From the NCBI RefSeq assembly GCF_014636315.1, contig NZ_BMED01000009.1:1-64000 (forward strand): a DNA stretch of 64,000 bases, in the 5' to 3' direction. A program made the translations under genes and the position numbers. Below the pieces are notes generated by a model. It had not been told where the DNA came from. It searched no databases and worked only from the letters and a program-made list of their open reading frames with translations. Source of the DNA: Parundibacterium terreum. GTDB lineage: Bacteria > Pseudomonadota > Gammaproteobacteria > Burkholderiales > Burkholderiaceae_D. How positions within the stretch are numbered: position 1 is the stretch's first letter; every line of letters starts with the position of its first letter. This document shows positions 1 to 9,792 of this stretch, piece after piece.

Positions 1-2612
1 ATGGCCACCGCGTTCCTGTGCTCATCGGGGTGGCCGGATTCGCCGACGAACGAAATCGTGTTTTAGCTTTTGTCATCGATATGACTGAGCGTAAGCAAGC
101 GGAAAAAGAATTACGGCGCAGCCGCCACTATCTTGCGGAAGCGCAAATGGTCAGCCATACCGGAAGCTGGGCACTGAACCCGGTTTCGAATGCTATTCTG
201 TATTGGTCGGACGAGTGTTATCGCGTCATGGGCCGTGACCCTGCGCAGGGCCTGCCTTCGTTCGAACAAGTAGCGGAAGACGTTTATCCGGATGACCGCG
301 CCCGAGTCGTGGAAAGCTTTGAGAAGGCCTTGCGCGAAGGCGCCGACTGGGAAGCCGAGTACCGAATAGGGCGCACCAATACAGGGGTGCGTACCGTTCG
401 TAGCCTGGGGCATCCGATTCTGGATGACTCTGGCCAGGTGATCGAATTCGTCGGAACTGTGATGGATATCACGGAGCAAAGGCGCGCGGAGGAAGAGCGC
501 GAGGAACATTTATGGTTTCTTGAGTGCATGGACCGCATCAACCGCGCCATGCAACGAACGAACGAGGTCGAGGGTATGACGCGCGGTGTGCTTGAGGAGA
601 CGCTGGCGATCTTCGAATGCGACAGGGCCTGGCTGGTATATCCCTGCGACCCCGAAGCGCCGACCTGTCGCGCGGTAATCGAGCTTACGCAGCCGAATTA
701 TCCGGGTGTCTTCACGCTCGGCCAGGAATTGCCGGTCGACGCAGAAACGTCGAAGTCCCTGCGCGACGTATTGCACGGCCCAGGGGCGGTGATGGATCGC
801 ATCCCGTCGGAGATTCGCGACCGATTCAAGATTCTGTCGACGATTGCGGTCGCAGTTCACCCCAAAGGCGACAGGCCATACCTGTTCGGGTTGCATCAGT
901 GCTCCCATTTGCGCTCTTGGACCGCCGTGGAACGGCGGCTCTTCGAAGAGATTGGCAGGCGCTTGGAAGATGCGTTGTCGAGCGCGATAGCGCACGGCAA
1001 TCTGATCGCCAGCGAAGACGCATTACGAACGAGCGAGGAGCGCTTCCGAACCCTGGTGGACCACGCGACGGATGCCATCTTTCTTTATGACGATGAAGGT
1101 ATCGTTCTTGACGTAAACCGTCAGTCCTGCGAAGCACTGGGTTACACGCGCGAAGAGCTAATCGGCATGAGTACCTGTCAGATCGACTGCGACATGACAC
1201 AGGAAAAGACCCAGCGGATCAAGCAACGGCTGATCGAAGAAGGAAGTGCGACGTTTCAAAGCCGCCGCCTTCGCAAGGACGGGCGCATGTTTCCCGTCGA
1301 AGTGCGCGCGCGGGCATTCGACCGCGGAGGGCGCCTTTTCGGGATTGCACTTGCCACCGACATTACCGACCGTAGGCTTCGCGAGCAGCGGCTACTCGCC
1401 CAATTTAGTGTAACGCAGACGCTGTCCGAAGCGGCATCACTCGAAGAAGCAGCACCGCGCATTCTTCGCGAATTGTGTGAGGCACTCGAATGGGAACGTG
1501 CTGCATTCTGGCGCGTTGATCCGGAAGCAGGCGTCATAGCTTGCATGCAAACATGGTCGTCTGCCTCCTTCCCGAGCCCCCACTCCGAGTTGGAAACTGG
1601 AATAGATGGCTTCGGCATGTACCTCTCCAATCGAGTATGGCTGAGTGGCGCACCTGTATGGATTACCGACACGACGGTCGATCAGGAGTTTCAGTCGGTG
1701 GAAAAGGCCGCAATGGAAGGGCTCAGCACTGCTTTCGCCTTCCCAATTACGATCAAGAGCGGGGTCTTGGGCGTGATTGAACTCTTCCATCGCGAGGTCC
1801 GCGATACCGATCCCGAACTCATACAGATGATGAGCTCCATCGCAGGCCAGGTTGGACAGTTTATCGAGCGCACGCGCGCGGAAGAGGCGTTAAGATATGC
1901 GCGGGAAAAGCTTGCGCAGGCTTCGCGAATAGCAACGGTAGCTGAACTATCAGCATCCATAGCCCACGAAATTAACCAACCGCTGCAGTCTGTTGTAGCC
2001 AACGCACAGGCTTGCAGGCGCTGGCTCGCTGCGATGCCAGCCAACATCGAAAAGGCCCGTTTCAGCGCTGACGCCATCGTCCGTGACGGATATGCAACAG
2101 CGGACGTAATATTCCGCATTCGTGCACTGTTCAAGCGCTCGGCTCCTGCGAAGGTCGATCTTGACATCAATAAGCTGATATTTCAAATATGCACTCTGAT
2201 GGCAGACGAAATTCAAGCAAACGAGATCTTACTCGATACTCGATTAGCTCAGGACGTACCGATGATCAGGGCCGACGCGGTGCAGATTCAGCAAGTGATC
2301 GTCAACTTAGTGCGTAACGCCGTTGAGGCCATGTCGGTTACGACAGGGCATAAGAAGTCCTTATTGATTCGCTCTCGACGCGACGGGGAAGACGTAGTTG
2401 TCGATGTTCAGGATGAGGGTACTGGATTGGCAAATCTGGAGACGATATTCGAGCCATTTACCACCACGAAGGAAACGGGTATGGGCATGGGATTGGCGAT
2501 CTCCCGGTCGATAGTCGAAGCTCACGCCGGTCGTATCTGGGTCGTGCGCAATGAAGTCCATGGTGTGACCTTTAGTTTCAGCCTTCCGACCCATATTTTG
2601 GAGCCAAATTGA
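1..2612 (+). CDS. Multi-PAS/GAF sensor histidine kinase (5' end outside window)
   Basis: Cytoplasmic sensor kinase that would autophosphorylate and pass phosphate to an unseen response regulator. The frame is open to the left edge and begins inside the end of a PAS domain, so the real start lies upstream; the GTG at 18 is only the first start codon in view. Counting from that GTG, I see the PAS tail (to about 30), PAS (about 35-155), GAF (about 165-335), PAS (about 340-455), GAF (about 460-620), then HisKA with ASIAHEINQP (His about 650), and an HATPase_c domain with an N box (NLVRNAVEAM), a G1 box (DEGTGL) and MGMGLAIS. No membrane segment is present in the visible part. The HEINQPL form of the H box is typical of FixL/DctB-type kinases. 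The ligand is unknown. Confidence 0.93.
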   Translation, partial: GHRVPVLIGVAGFADERNRVLAFVIDMTERKQAEKELRRSRHYLAEAQMVSHTGSWALNPVSNAILYWSDECYRVMGRDPAQGLPSFEQVAEDVYPDDRARVVESFEKALREGADWEAEYRIGRTNTGVRTVRSLGHPILDDSGQVIEFVGTVMDITEQRRAEEEREEHLWFLECMDRINRAMQRTNEVEGMTRGVLEETLAIFECDRAWLVYPCDPEAPTCRAVIELTQPNYPGVFTLGQELPVDAETSKSLRDVLHGPGAVMDRIPSEIRDRFKILSTIAVAVHPKGDRPYLFGLHQCSHLRSWTAVERRLFEEIGRRLEDALSSAIAHGNLIASEDALRTSEERFRTLVDHATDAIFLYDDEGIVLDVNRQSCEALGYTREELIGMSTCQIDCDMTQEKTQRIKQRLIEEGSATFQSRRLRKDGRMFPVEVRARAFDRGGRLFGIALATDITDRRLREQRLLAQFSVTQTLSEAASLEEAAPRILRELCEALEWERAAFWRVDPEAGVIACMQTWSSASFPSPHSELETGIDGFGMYLSNRVWLSGAPVWITDTTVDQEFQSVEKAAMEGLSTAFAFPITIKSGVLGVIELFHREVRDTDPELIQMMSSIAGQVGQFIERTRAEEALRYAREKLAQASRIATVAELSASIAHEINQPLQSVVANAQACRRWLAAMPANIEKARFSADAIVRDGYATADVIFRIRALFKRSAPAKVDLDINKLIFQICTLMADEIQANEILLDTRLAQDVPMIRADAVQIQQVIVNLVRNAVEAMSVTTGHKKSLLIRSRRDGEDVVVDVQDEGTGLANLETIFEPFTTTKETGMGMGLAISRSIVEAHAGRIWVVRNEVHGVTFSFSLPTHILEPN

Positions 2613-3382
2613 AAGAATGAGTCATCTTACCTCTAGTTACCTCGGGAATACTTCGATTACGACCATATCTGGTTGTTGCCACTGGACGCCGGAGACAAGA
2701 ACTTTGCAATGGTGTACCTGCCCCAATTTTTGTTATGGCCTTTTAATTTTTATAAAGTGATGGTCAACGTCATCGCACATGGATCGGAATAGGCGATATC
2801 TCGGCCTCATAGCCTAGCTACTTAGGTATCAGGATTTTTGCAACATGGAAGAGCACGTGAATTTCACGATTTAACAGTGCGTACAGATTCAGACCAAACG
2901 GATCTCGCGATCGAACTATTACAGTTACAGTATTGCGGTTTTTCCGAACTTGTGAATAAGGCAGGTCCGTTGCTTGATGACCTGGCTCGCTGTTGATCGC
3001 AAGCTAAAATATAAAGATATCAGTAACTTATCTTACATGATTTTTGTGACGACCAGAAAAAGCCGCTGGGGTAGTCACTTATTCGCTGCCTGTAACTAAG
3101 TTGACGCGGAATGAAAATATGGAGAATAGCTAGATCGGATTTCTGCAAAAAAATGAAGTGACTACGCAACAGCCGACTTCAAATGCGGTCCAGCCAATTG
3201 TTGGTGAAATTGATGGGTTGGAAACAATGGCTAGAATTTAGGAAAGAATTTTCTATTTCTCATTGCTTGGGATTGCCATCGCAGCCAGATTCTATTTTTT
3301 GCTCTACTGACCAAGCGCCTCAAAATGACTCGCGATAATCCGTTTCGAGACAGGTGCCATGACGCAGTTGAATTGTTTGTCC
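2613..3382. other. Long AT-rich non-coding stretch
   Basis: About 770 bases between the kinase and the cyo relic. Only short, stop-rich frames are present and I recognise no protein, RNA or terminator. It leads into a decayed cyoC/cyoD fragment, so it may itself be degraded sequence. Confidence 0.5.
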
Positions 3383-3547
3383 AGCATCCATGTATCTTCC
3401 ATGACCACCGCCAGTCCTGATACCGGGTGAGTTTTCGTCGGGTTGTGTTTGACGCGTTATATAACCAGTCCTGAGCGACCTGCGACGAGATAAACGAACG
3501 TGAATACTGCAATCCAAACTACATCAGTGACATACCAAAAACAGCTA
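3383..3547 (-). pseudogene. Relic of a second cyoC-cyoD junction
   Basis: This stretch aligns without gaps over about 140 bases, roughly 74 % identical by eye, to 5564-5710, where the intact cyoC ends and cyoD begins. On the minus strand one frame reads FWYVTDVVWIAVFTFVYLVA, matching the intact CyoC C-terminus (FWHVIDVVWIAVFTFVYLIG). The next frame reads SPGIRTGGGHG, matching the CyoD N-terminus (APGIRTGGGHG). The cyoC stop is changed and neither gene continues beyond the fragment, so it cannot be functional. It is best read as what remains of a duplicated or second bo3 oxidase operon about 2.16 kb from the working copy. Confidence 0.85.
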
Positions 3548-3729
3548 AATTACCTGGTTTAACTATGTATCTGCCTATTTAGCTTGCCTGATGCAGCTGT
3601 CTTAATCGAGCTGCGCAGCCTCTAGTCGCTCGATCTGAGCTTTTTTTCCGGCGCCGCGATGGCTGAGCCATCGGCCACGCGTTTGACTGCGAGTTCCTTG
3701 AATTCACGCGATACGGCCAACCACTTGCG

Positions 3730-4632
3730 TCATGATTTCGGAAATAGAAATTGGACCTGCAGTCTGAATGACCAACTAGGCGCGTTTATGGGTCTAGCGA
3801 GGTTTGAAAATACTTGTACATTGGTATTGATAGACTGGCCGCCAACTTTAAATAAACGACCAATGCCTCCGCCAACTGGTACCGTCCAGCGCTCGCTTGA
3901 TTTTTGTTTCCAATTCGAAGTAACGACGGGACTAGATACCAGATACCAGCCTCCTTTCATGTTGAAGTTCACAAAAGGCTGAAACGTCAGCTGATTAACC
4001 CGTTGCGAACCTTCGCCAGCCCACACATTATTAATCAGCGCGCCAACGACCCATGGACCTTGTATCGTTAACGCCACCGCCGCGGGACCGGTGCCCCATT
4101 TATTGGTGCCGAGCATTCTATTTGTAGCGGTCGGCAACCAAAACTGTGGGCCGATACCCCAAATAACCTCTCCCGGATGTGCAGGCGAAAAATAAAACTG
4201 TGGCTCCATGTTACCTAGCCCAAATTGACCATTTGAATCTGAAGTAGCCGGCGGTTGATAGATCAATGGAGTAATCCATCTAGTGATTAACACCCAATCG
4301 TCATTTAATTTTACTGGGATAACTGGTTGCACTAATAATACATTTTGTGTTGTGCCATATGGCCCAACGTTAAAATATGTATTATTTTGCAGAGGAAGAG
4401 TAACTAAATGGGCGATAGGATTTTGTGCTTCTCGGGCCTCTGCGACTTGAGGCTCTTCAGACGCCGGTTCGGCGAACGAATATCTACCGAACGAAAAGAG
4501 TACGCCCAGGAAAACGATGATTCTCGGCACGAGGGCTATGCGGAAATATCGGGCGGACCCATTGTATAGACACTGCAGCATACTTTTCCCTAGTAAAGTC
4601 TTGCGAAAATTATTGCTTTCGAATAGTTTCAA
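3730..4632 (-). CDS. MetA-pathway-type outer-membrane beta-barrel protein
   Basis: A 300-residue protein resembling the 'MetA-pathway of phenol degradation' (Phenol_MetA_deg) or neuromedin-U-like family of Gram-negative outer-membrane proteins. The mature part has alternating aromatic/hydrophobic strands (for example WVLITRWITPLIY, EPQFYFSP) and ends in a hydrophobic strand typical of barrels. A hydrophobic signal segment (IIVFLGVLFSF) ends near FAEPAS. The first in-frame ATG gives a long N-terminal tail before it, so the ATG at about 4581 is a plausible alternative start. It stands alone between the cyo relic and the intact cyo operon. Specific substrate unknown. Confidence 0.7.
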   Translation of the reverse strand: MKLFESNNFRKTLLGKSMLQCLYNGSARYFRIALVPRIIVFLGVLFSFGRYSFAEPASEEPQVAEAREAQNPIAHLVTLPLQNNTYFNVGPYGTTQNVLLVQPVIPVKLNDDWVLITRWITPLIYQPPATSDSNGQFGLGNMEPQFYFSPAHPGEVIWGIGPQFWLPTATNRMLGTNKWGTGPAAVALTIQGPWVVGALINNVWAGEGSQRVNQLTFQPFVNFNMKGGWYLVSSPVVTSNWKQKSSERWTVPVGGGIGRLFKVGGQSINTNVQVFSNLARPINAPSWSFRLQVQFLFPKS

Positions 4633-4801
4633 AAAATTTGTTGAATTCCCACCGTTTCGACACTTGTTTCAGGCACCGTGTTTTCCCCATTGTTGCAATT
4701 TCCCCTAATGCTTTAAAAGTGTCACGCGACAAGCCTGGGACCTTTGATGACACAAATTAGTTTCATATTGATAAACTCATCAGGCTCCGGTTGAATTCCA
4801 A

Positions 4802-5176
4802 TTAATAGTCCCAGAGTGGAATACTCGTTTTGAGGATCGCCAGCCGTTGATTGCAAGGTCTTAGTACCCAAAAAATATCGGTGCTATCGGCATACAACAG
4901 CGAGATGGATAAGCTGAGTTCGTATTCACAGTAGCTTTCAGAAATGCGCTCCCCTATTTCAAGCATCGCCAGACTTGCAAAGTCTTCCTTAGGCTTGGTC
5001 ATTAACTCTATAGCTTTGAAAAAAATATTTTCATAGCGGGAGAAGGCCGCACTAACAAAACCTCGCGATAGGCGTGTCCAGCCTTAACTAGCGCACCGAA
5101 CGCCTGTTCGTTGATATGTTCGAAAAAGATCCAAAGCAGCGCTTCGGTTGTGGGGCGTATAGCCTGATATTACATA
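4802..5176 (-). pseudogene. Possible frameshifted coding relic, family not recognised
   Basis: Downstream of cyoD the minus strand reads, without a start codon, a protein-like stretch (RPTTEALLWIFFEHINEQAF, continuing to about 5013). It then needs a one-base shift at a run of seven T to continue into a 66-codon frame beginning MTKPKEDFASLAML and ending at 4802. Composition looks coding, but the upstream part hits a stop near 5170 and no family is recognised. I infer a decayed gene. A chance open frame cannot be excluded for the 66-codon part. Confidence 0.35.
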
Positions 5177-5246
5177 CGTTTCGCCTGGCGGTATTGGACA
5201 AAGAGAGCAGCAAGTAATGTTACGCATCGATACTTCAGATTTCCGA

Positions 5247-5636
5247 CTATCTTTGCATTTTCATCAAAATATTCATTGGCATCATATTGTGATGCAGATG
5301 GGACATAATCCAGAGCGACCCCACGACGACGATAAAAATGATGAGCAATGTTGCGGCGAATGCCAAGATGTTGGTGCGCTGCTCAGGAGCGGTATTGATG
5401 TGCAAGAAAAAGATGAGATGAACCAGCATCTGCGCAACGGCAAGCACGCTCACGGCAGCCAAAATGCTCGCGGGAGTCATCCAATCATTTATGGCCAGAA
5501 TAAACGCTGCTGTAGTCAAGAACGCTGCAGAGAGGTAGCCTATCAAGTATCCGTGCCATGTCCCATGACCGCCACCAGTCCGAATGCCGGGCGCTTTTTC
5601 GGTGGCGGGCTCTTGTGGTGATAAATAGTCAGTCAT
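5247..5636 (-). CDS. cyoD: Cytochrome bo3 ubiquinol oxidase subunit IV
   Basis: Small inner-membrane subunit of the bo3-type quinol oxidase, 129 residues. Three hydrophobic helices follow the GGGHGTWHGY segment that marks the family: about residues 29-49, 57-77 and 90-110. Its ATG overlaps the cyoC stop by four bases (ATGA), indicating translational coupling as the last gene of cyoABCD. The His/Met-rich C-terminal tail (HLHHNMMPMNILMKM) is unusual but short. No cyoE (haem O synthase) follows in this window. Confidence 0.92.
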   Translation of the reverse strand: MTDYLSPQEPATEKAPGIRTGGGHGTWHGYLIGYLSAAFLTTAAFILAINDWMTPASILAAVSVLAVAQMLVHLIFFLHINTAPEQRTNILAFAATLLIIFIVVVGSLWIMSHLHHNMMPMNILMKMQR

Positions 5637-6253
5637 GAGCGACCTCCAATGAGATAAACGAAGGTAAACACGGCAATCCAGACGACATCAATTACATGCC
5701 AAAACAGGCTGAAGCAATAGAATCGGCGCATCACAGCGGGCGAAAATCCTCTGAGGAGAAGTTGCACCCCAATGTATATGGCCCAAAGGAGTCCAGCGAG
5801 AACGTGCAGGCCATGCGTGCTAACAAGGGTGAAGAATGAGGAGAGAAATGCGCTGCGGTCCGGCCCCGCGCCATCCGTGATGAGTTGACGGAACTCCGAC
5901 AATTCCAGATTCAGGAACGCCGCTCCCAAGAGGAAGGTAAGTCCCAGCATGAAGAGCGCCCCCACGCGGTTGCGATTATCGCAAGCCAGCATTGCCATGC
6001 CACATGTCAGGCTGCTGGTAAGCAGCAGCGCCGTTTCAATATAGGCGTTCTTCAAGCTAAAGAGATCATGGCCCGACGGCCCCCCATCAGTCGAGTTATG
6101 AAGGACCGCAAAAGTGGCAAAGAGCCCAGCGAAAAGAATCGCGTCACTGAGTAGGTAGAGATAGAAGCCAAATGCGGTGACTCTTTGGCGCATCGGTGTG
6201 CCGTCTCCTGTTATTGGAGTTGCTTCGAATGGCGTTGCGTATGAGCTGGACAT
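5633..6253 (-). CDS. cyoC: Cytochrome bo3 ubiquinol oxidase subunit III
   Basis: Subunit III of the haem-copper quinol oxidase, 206 residues, inner membrane. Five hydrophobic helices are visible, with family-typical segments FGFYLYLLSDAILFAGLFAT near the N-terminus and LFWHVIDVVWIAVFTFVYLI at the C-terminus. The start codon shares one base with the cyoB stop (TAATG) and the stop overlaps cyoD, so it is embedded in the operon. A decayed copy of its last about 25 codons lies at 3480-3547. Confidence 0.95.
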   Translation of the reverse strand: MSSSYATPFEATPITGDGTPMRQRVTAFGFYLYLLSDAILFAGLFATFAVLHNSTDGGPSGHDLFSLKNAYIETALLLTSSLTCGMAMLACDNRNRVGALFMLGLTFLLGAAFLNLELSEFRQLITDGAGPDRSAFLSSFFTLVSTHGLHVLAGLLWAIYIGVQLLLRGFSPAVMRRFYCFSLFWHVIDVVWIAVFTFVYLIGGRS

Positions 6254-8235
6254 TAGATTGACCTTATTGGTGTGGCCGGACGGCCTTGTGCGTTGGACTG
6301 CATCCCATTGACGCTGGCGGCCGACAGCACATATTCATCGTCTTCATCCCACGCGAAAACCGCAATGAGCGCGATTATTGCGGCAAGAGAGAGGGCGCCA
6401 AGCCAGAAGATGTGCCAGATCATTCCAAAGCCGCCAATTACCGCAAAGAAGGCGATGAAAAAACCCAGGGACGAGTTCTTTGGCACTTCAATCTCCTCAA
6501 ATGTCTGGGCCGCGCTCGACACGCCTTCTATCTTTTGCTTCCAGTAAGCGTCGACGCTGGTAACGACGGGGAGGACCGGGAAGTTGTACATCGGAGGCGG
6601 CGACGGAGTTGACCATTCCAGGGTCCTGCCGTTCCATGGGTCCCCGGTGACGTCACGCCGACGGTCGCGAGTCCAGATGCTGTAGACCAGCTGAATAATC
6701 TGTAGAAGGATGCCAATCAGGATCAGGAAGGCGCCGAATGCCGCCACATAGAGGTAGATGTTCCATGAGGGATGGTTATAGTGGTTCAGGCGCCTGGTCA
6801 TGCCCATGAAGCCCAGGACATAAAGCGGCATGAAAGCAAAATAGAAGCCCACAAACCAGAACCAGAACACGGCCTTTCCCAGGCGCTCATCCAACGTGAA
6901 GCCCCACACCTTCGGGAACCAGTACGTCAAGCCGGCCAGGCAGGCAAAGACAACGGAGCCAATGATGACGTTATGGAAATGCGCAATCAGGAAAAGGCTG
7001 TTGTGCAGTACGAAGTCCGCCGGAGGAATGGCCATTAAGACGCCAGTCATGCCGCCCACCGTGAAGGTGATGATGAAGCCTATGGTCCAAAGCACCGGGG
7101 ACGTGTACTGAACACGGCCGCCGTACATTGTGAAGATCCAGTTGAATACTTTGACCCCAGTGGGAATCGCGATAATCATTGTTGTGATGCCGAAAAACGT
7201 ATTGACGTCCGCCCCTGACCCCATAGTAAAGAAATGATGCAACCAGGTCGTAAAGCCGAGCAGACAAATCGCCATAGTGGCAATCACCATGGATCGGTAG
7301 CCGAAGAGGGGTTTTCCGGAAAAAGTCGCGATGACTTCAGAAAAAATCCCAAAGGCCGGCAACGCCAGAATATAGACCTCCGGGTGCCCCCAAGACCAAA
7401 TAAGGTTGATGAACATCATCGGGTCTCCTCCGCCGTCATTGGTGAAGAAGTGCATTCCAACATAGCGGTCGAGCAGCAATTCCGAAAATGTTACAGTTAG
7501 GATAGGGAACGCGGCTACGATCAGCATGTTGGATGCAAGTGCAGTCCACGTGAACACCGGCATCATATCAAGCTTCATGCCAGGGGCCCTCATTCTTAAA
7601 ATAGTCGCAAGCAGATTCACGCCCGAGAGCAGTGTTCCTGCTCCGGATATCTGCAGGGACCACAGGTAATAGTCAACCCCTACTCCGGGGCTGTACGCGA
7701 GCTCCGATAATGGAGGATAAGCAAGCCATCCCGTACGGGCAAACTCGCCTATTCCCAGCGACAGATTCACAAGCAGGGCACCGGCGGCGGTCAACCAGAA
7801 GCTGATAGCATTGAGCTTGGGAAATGCGACATCACGTGCACCAATCTGGAGCGGCACCACGAAATTCATTAGACCTATGACGAAGGGCATCGCCATGAAA
7901 AAAATCATGATGGTGCCATGAGCTGAAAAAACCTGGTCATAGTGCTCTGGGGGTAGATAACCCTTTGCGCCATCATGCGCCAGTGCCAGCTGCGAACGCA
8001 TCATGATAGCGTCGCTGAAGCCGCGAAGCAGCATGACCAGCGCAAGCAGCGTGTACATCACCCCAACGCGCTTGTGGTCCACCGTCGTCAACCATTCGGT
8101 CCAGAGCCAACGCCACCTTTTCAGATACGTAATGAGGGCAAGGACCCCGAAAATTCCGATTAAAATGACCAAGCACGTGCCCATCACGATGGGTTGGTCG
8201 AACGGAATTGCATCCCACGTCAATTTTCCGAACAT
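6253..8235 (-). CDS. cyoB: Cytochrome bo3 ubiquinol oxidase subunit I
   Basis: Catalytic subunit that reduces O2 to water with quinol electrons and pumps protons. It has 660 residues, close to E. coli CyoB. Landmarks visible: the [15 protein letters not shown] segment with the His and Tyr of the CuB site, the HHFFTMG histidine pair, and AHFHNVIIG carrying the haem ligands. Many transmembrane helices span the protein, and the C-terminal domain matches subunit I of the bo3 branch. It lies one base after cyoA and overlaps cyoC by one base. Confidence 0.97.
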   Translation of the reverse strand: MFGKLTWDAIPFDQPIVMGTCLVILIGIFGVLALITYLKRWRWLWTEWLTTVDHKRVGVMYTLLALVMLLRGFSDAIMMRSQLALAHDGAKGYLPPEHYDQVFSAHGTIMIFFMAMPFVIGLMNFVVPLQIGARDVAFPKLNAISFWLTAAGALLVNLSLGIGEFARTGWLAYPPLSELAYSPGVGVDYYLWSLQISGAGTLLSGVNLLATILRMRAPGMKLDMMPVFTWTALASNMLIVAAFPILTVTFSELLLDRYVGMHFFTNDGGGDPMMFINLIWSWGHPEVYILALPAFGIFSEVIATFSGKPLFGYRSMVIATMAICLLGFTTWLHHFFTMGSGADVNTFFGITTMIIAIPTGVKVFNWIFTMYGGRVQYTSPVLWTIGFIITFTVGGMTGVLMAIPPADFVLHNSLFLIAHFHNVIIGSVVFACLAGLTYWFPKVWGFTLDERLGKAVFWFWFVGFYFAFMPLYVLGFMGMTRRLNHYNHPSWNIYLYVAAFGAFLILIGILLQIIQLVYSIWTRDRRRDVTGDPWNGRTLEWSTPSPPPMYNFPVLPVVTSVDAYWKQKIEGVSSAAQTFEEIEVPKNSSLGFFIAFFAVIGGFGMIWHIFWLGALSLAAIIALIAVFAWDEDDEYVLSAASVNGMQSNAQGRPATPIRSI

Positions 8236-8236
8236 T

Positions 8237-9142
8237 TCAATACTCCTTTCCGAGGACCATACCGTCTATTGCCATCGCAGGCTTTTGACCGCATTCCCGG
8301 CTCACCGCCACTGAGTCCACGCTCAGCAGCATTGCATATCCAAAAATGTCGCCATCGACAGAGGCGAAATGTTCAATGCCTGACGTCTTGTGTGAGCTCG
8401 CGAGGCGCGTATATTCGCGTGGGCCTAGAGAGCCACCACCGCTCTTTAACTTCGCGACCCATGCTTCGAAACCGGCTTGGTTCGTTGCCAATACTGGAAA
8501 GTGCATGTCGGAGAATCCATCGCCGCTAAATTGAGCAGAAAACCCTTCGTAGGTTCCCAGATCGGTGACCTGAAGGGAGAGGCTCGTCTGCATTCCCGCC
8601 ATCGTGTAGATTTGGCCTCCCACGCTGGGAATGAAGAATGAGTTCATGACGGTCGCCGACGTTAATTTGAAGTTGACCGGAACGCCGACGGGTACAGCGA
8701 GTTCGTTGACGCTCGCTATGCCAAGGTCCGGGTAGATGAATAGCCATTTCCAATCCATAGAGACAACCTGAACGTTCAAAGGTTTTTGCTCCGATGCAAT
8801 TGGCTGGTAGGGATCAAGGTCGTGAGCTCCCGTCCAAGCAATCGCGCTGAGGAAGAGAACTACTAGTAGCGGGACCATCCAAATGCTGAATTCGATGCGG
8901 CCTGAATACTCCCAATCGGGCCGATAGATGGCCTTATTATTTGTCGAACGGAACCACCAGAAATACACCAAAGCTAGCACAATGACTGGAACAACGACGA
9001 CCAACATCGTGATCAATGCTTCTAGTAGGAGCAATTTTTCCGAGGCTCCTATCGGTCCGTGCGTTACCAACACGCCTTCCGTGCAGCCTGACAGGGTTGT
9101 GCCGAAAGTCACTAAACTCAATTTCAAAAGACGAAGTCTCAT
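8237..9142 (-). CDS. cyoA: Cytochrome bo3 ubiquinol oxidase subunit II
   Basis: Subunit II, 301 residues, first gene of cyoABCD. The N-terminus is a lipoprotein signal with a TTLSGC lipobox (Cys about 20), followed by two transmembrane helices (about 40-65 and 85-107) and a periplasmic cupredoxin-like domain. It lacks the CuA Cys-x3-Cys motif, as expected for a quinol rather than a cytochrome c oxidase. A GGAGG lies about 13 bases before the ATG. The about 650 bases upstream to lldD hold the operon promoter, which I could not place. Confidence 0.95.
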   Translation of the reverse strand: MRLRLLKLSLVTFGTTLSGCTEGVLVTHGPIGASEKLLLLEALITMLVVVVPVIVLALVYFWWFRSTNNKAIYRPDWEYSGRIEFSIWMVPLLVVLFLSAIAWTGAHDLDPYQPIASEQKPLNVQVVSMDWKWLFIYPDLGIASVNELAVPVGVPVNFKLTSATVMNSFFIPSVGGQIYTMAGMQTSLSLQVTDLGTYEGFSAQFSGDGFSDMHFPVLATNQAGFEAWVAKLKSGGGSLGPREYTRLASSHKTSGIEHFASVDGDIFGYAMLLSVDSVAVSRECGQKPAMAIDGMVLGKEY

Positions 9143-9725
9143 GGTTATTCGACGGCCTCCGTGACGTTTTTCCCGAAAAATTATGCGGGACAGTGGTGTC
9201 GAATCTCAATGGAAGGTTGCGATTCCGATGTGATTGGCGACGAGCCAATAATGCAGGATCAGCCAGGGCAGAGCTATCCCTCGCATGGGGGATAGGCTCA
9301 TGTCGATCAATTTTCAGGTCTCCCAAATGAGAGATTTTCATCTGGTACTGTCGCAAATATATTGTAAAAAACGCGACAAGCCATGTACAACATCGCATTC
9401 CAAAACTGGCCTGAGAAATCGTACTAACGCTCATACCAAGAGGAAGCGTTTCGATTTTGGAATCCGTGAGAAAACTGAACTGGTATTTGGTCCAGCATGT
9501 GGCGCTGGGGAAGCAATTTCTCGTACATTGGTCCGAAGACGGTAGTGGCCGACATGGTCTCCTTAGTACGATCAAGGTTTTCCAACACAATCGTTTTTGT
9601 CGGCGGGCCTTTCGGCGCGGTTGGCAGTCGCGGATGCGGTCCGAACGACGGCGTAATGCGCACCTAGTTTCTCGGCGCCATCCCCCCCGTAGGAGGGATA
9701 GCGCATTCTAGGTCCCGGACGTAAT
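9143..9725. other. cyoA-lldD intergenic region
   Basis: About 580 bases between the divergent cyoA and lldD genes. The only candidate gene is a minus-strand GTG-started frame of 79 codons at 9424-9663 with weak start signals. A C-rich/G-rich hairpin (ATCCCCCC...GGAGGGAT) sits near 9682-9701. Promoters for both flanking genes must lie here but none is convincing by eye. Confidence 0.5.
9424..9663 (-). CDS. Doubtful small hypothetical protein
   Basis: A 79-codon frame with GTG start, beginning MRITPSFGPHPRLP. It is not a shadow of another gene, since the region is otherwise empty. The ribosome site is weak and no family is recognised. It could be a small gene or a chance open frame. Confidence 0.2.
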   Translation of the reverse strand: MRITPSFGPHPRLPTAPKGPPTKTIVLENLDRTKETMSATTVFGPMYEKLLPQRHMLDQIPVQFSHGFQNRNASSWYER

Positions 9726-9748
9726 ATAGAGTTCCACGATCACTCTAT
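9726..9748. promoter_or_regulatory. Inverted repeat upstream of lldD (candidate operator)
   Basis: Perfect arms ATAGAGT and ACTCTAT separated by 9 bases, ending 44 bases before the lldD ATG. The position suits a regulator site or 5' leader hairpin. The binding protein is unknown and no lldR-like gene lies next to it. Confidence 0.4.
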
Positions 9749-9792
9749 CGCTGATGCAGCGCGCCTACCTTCCTAAGGAGTTGAAGACCAGC

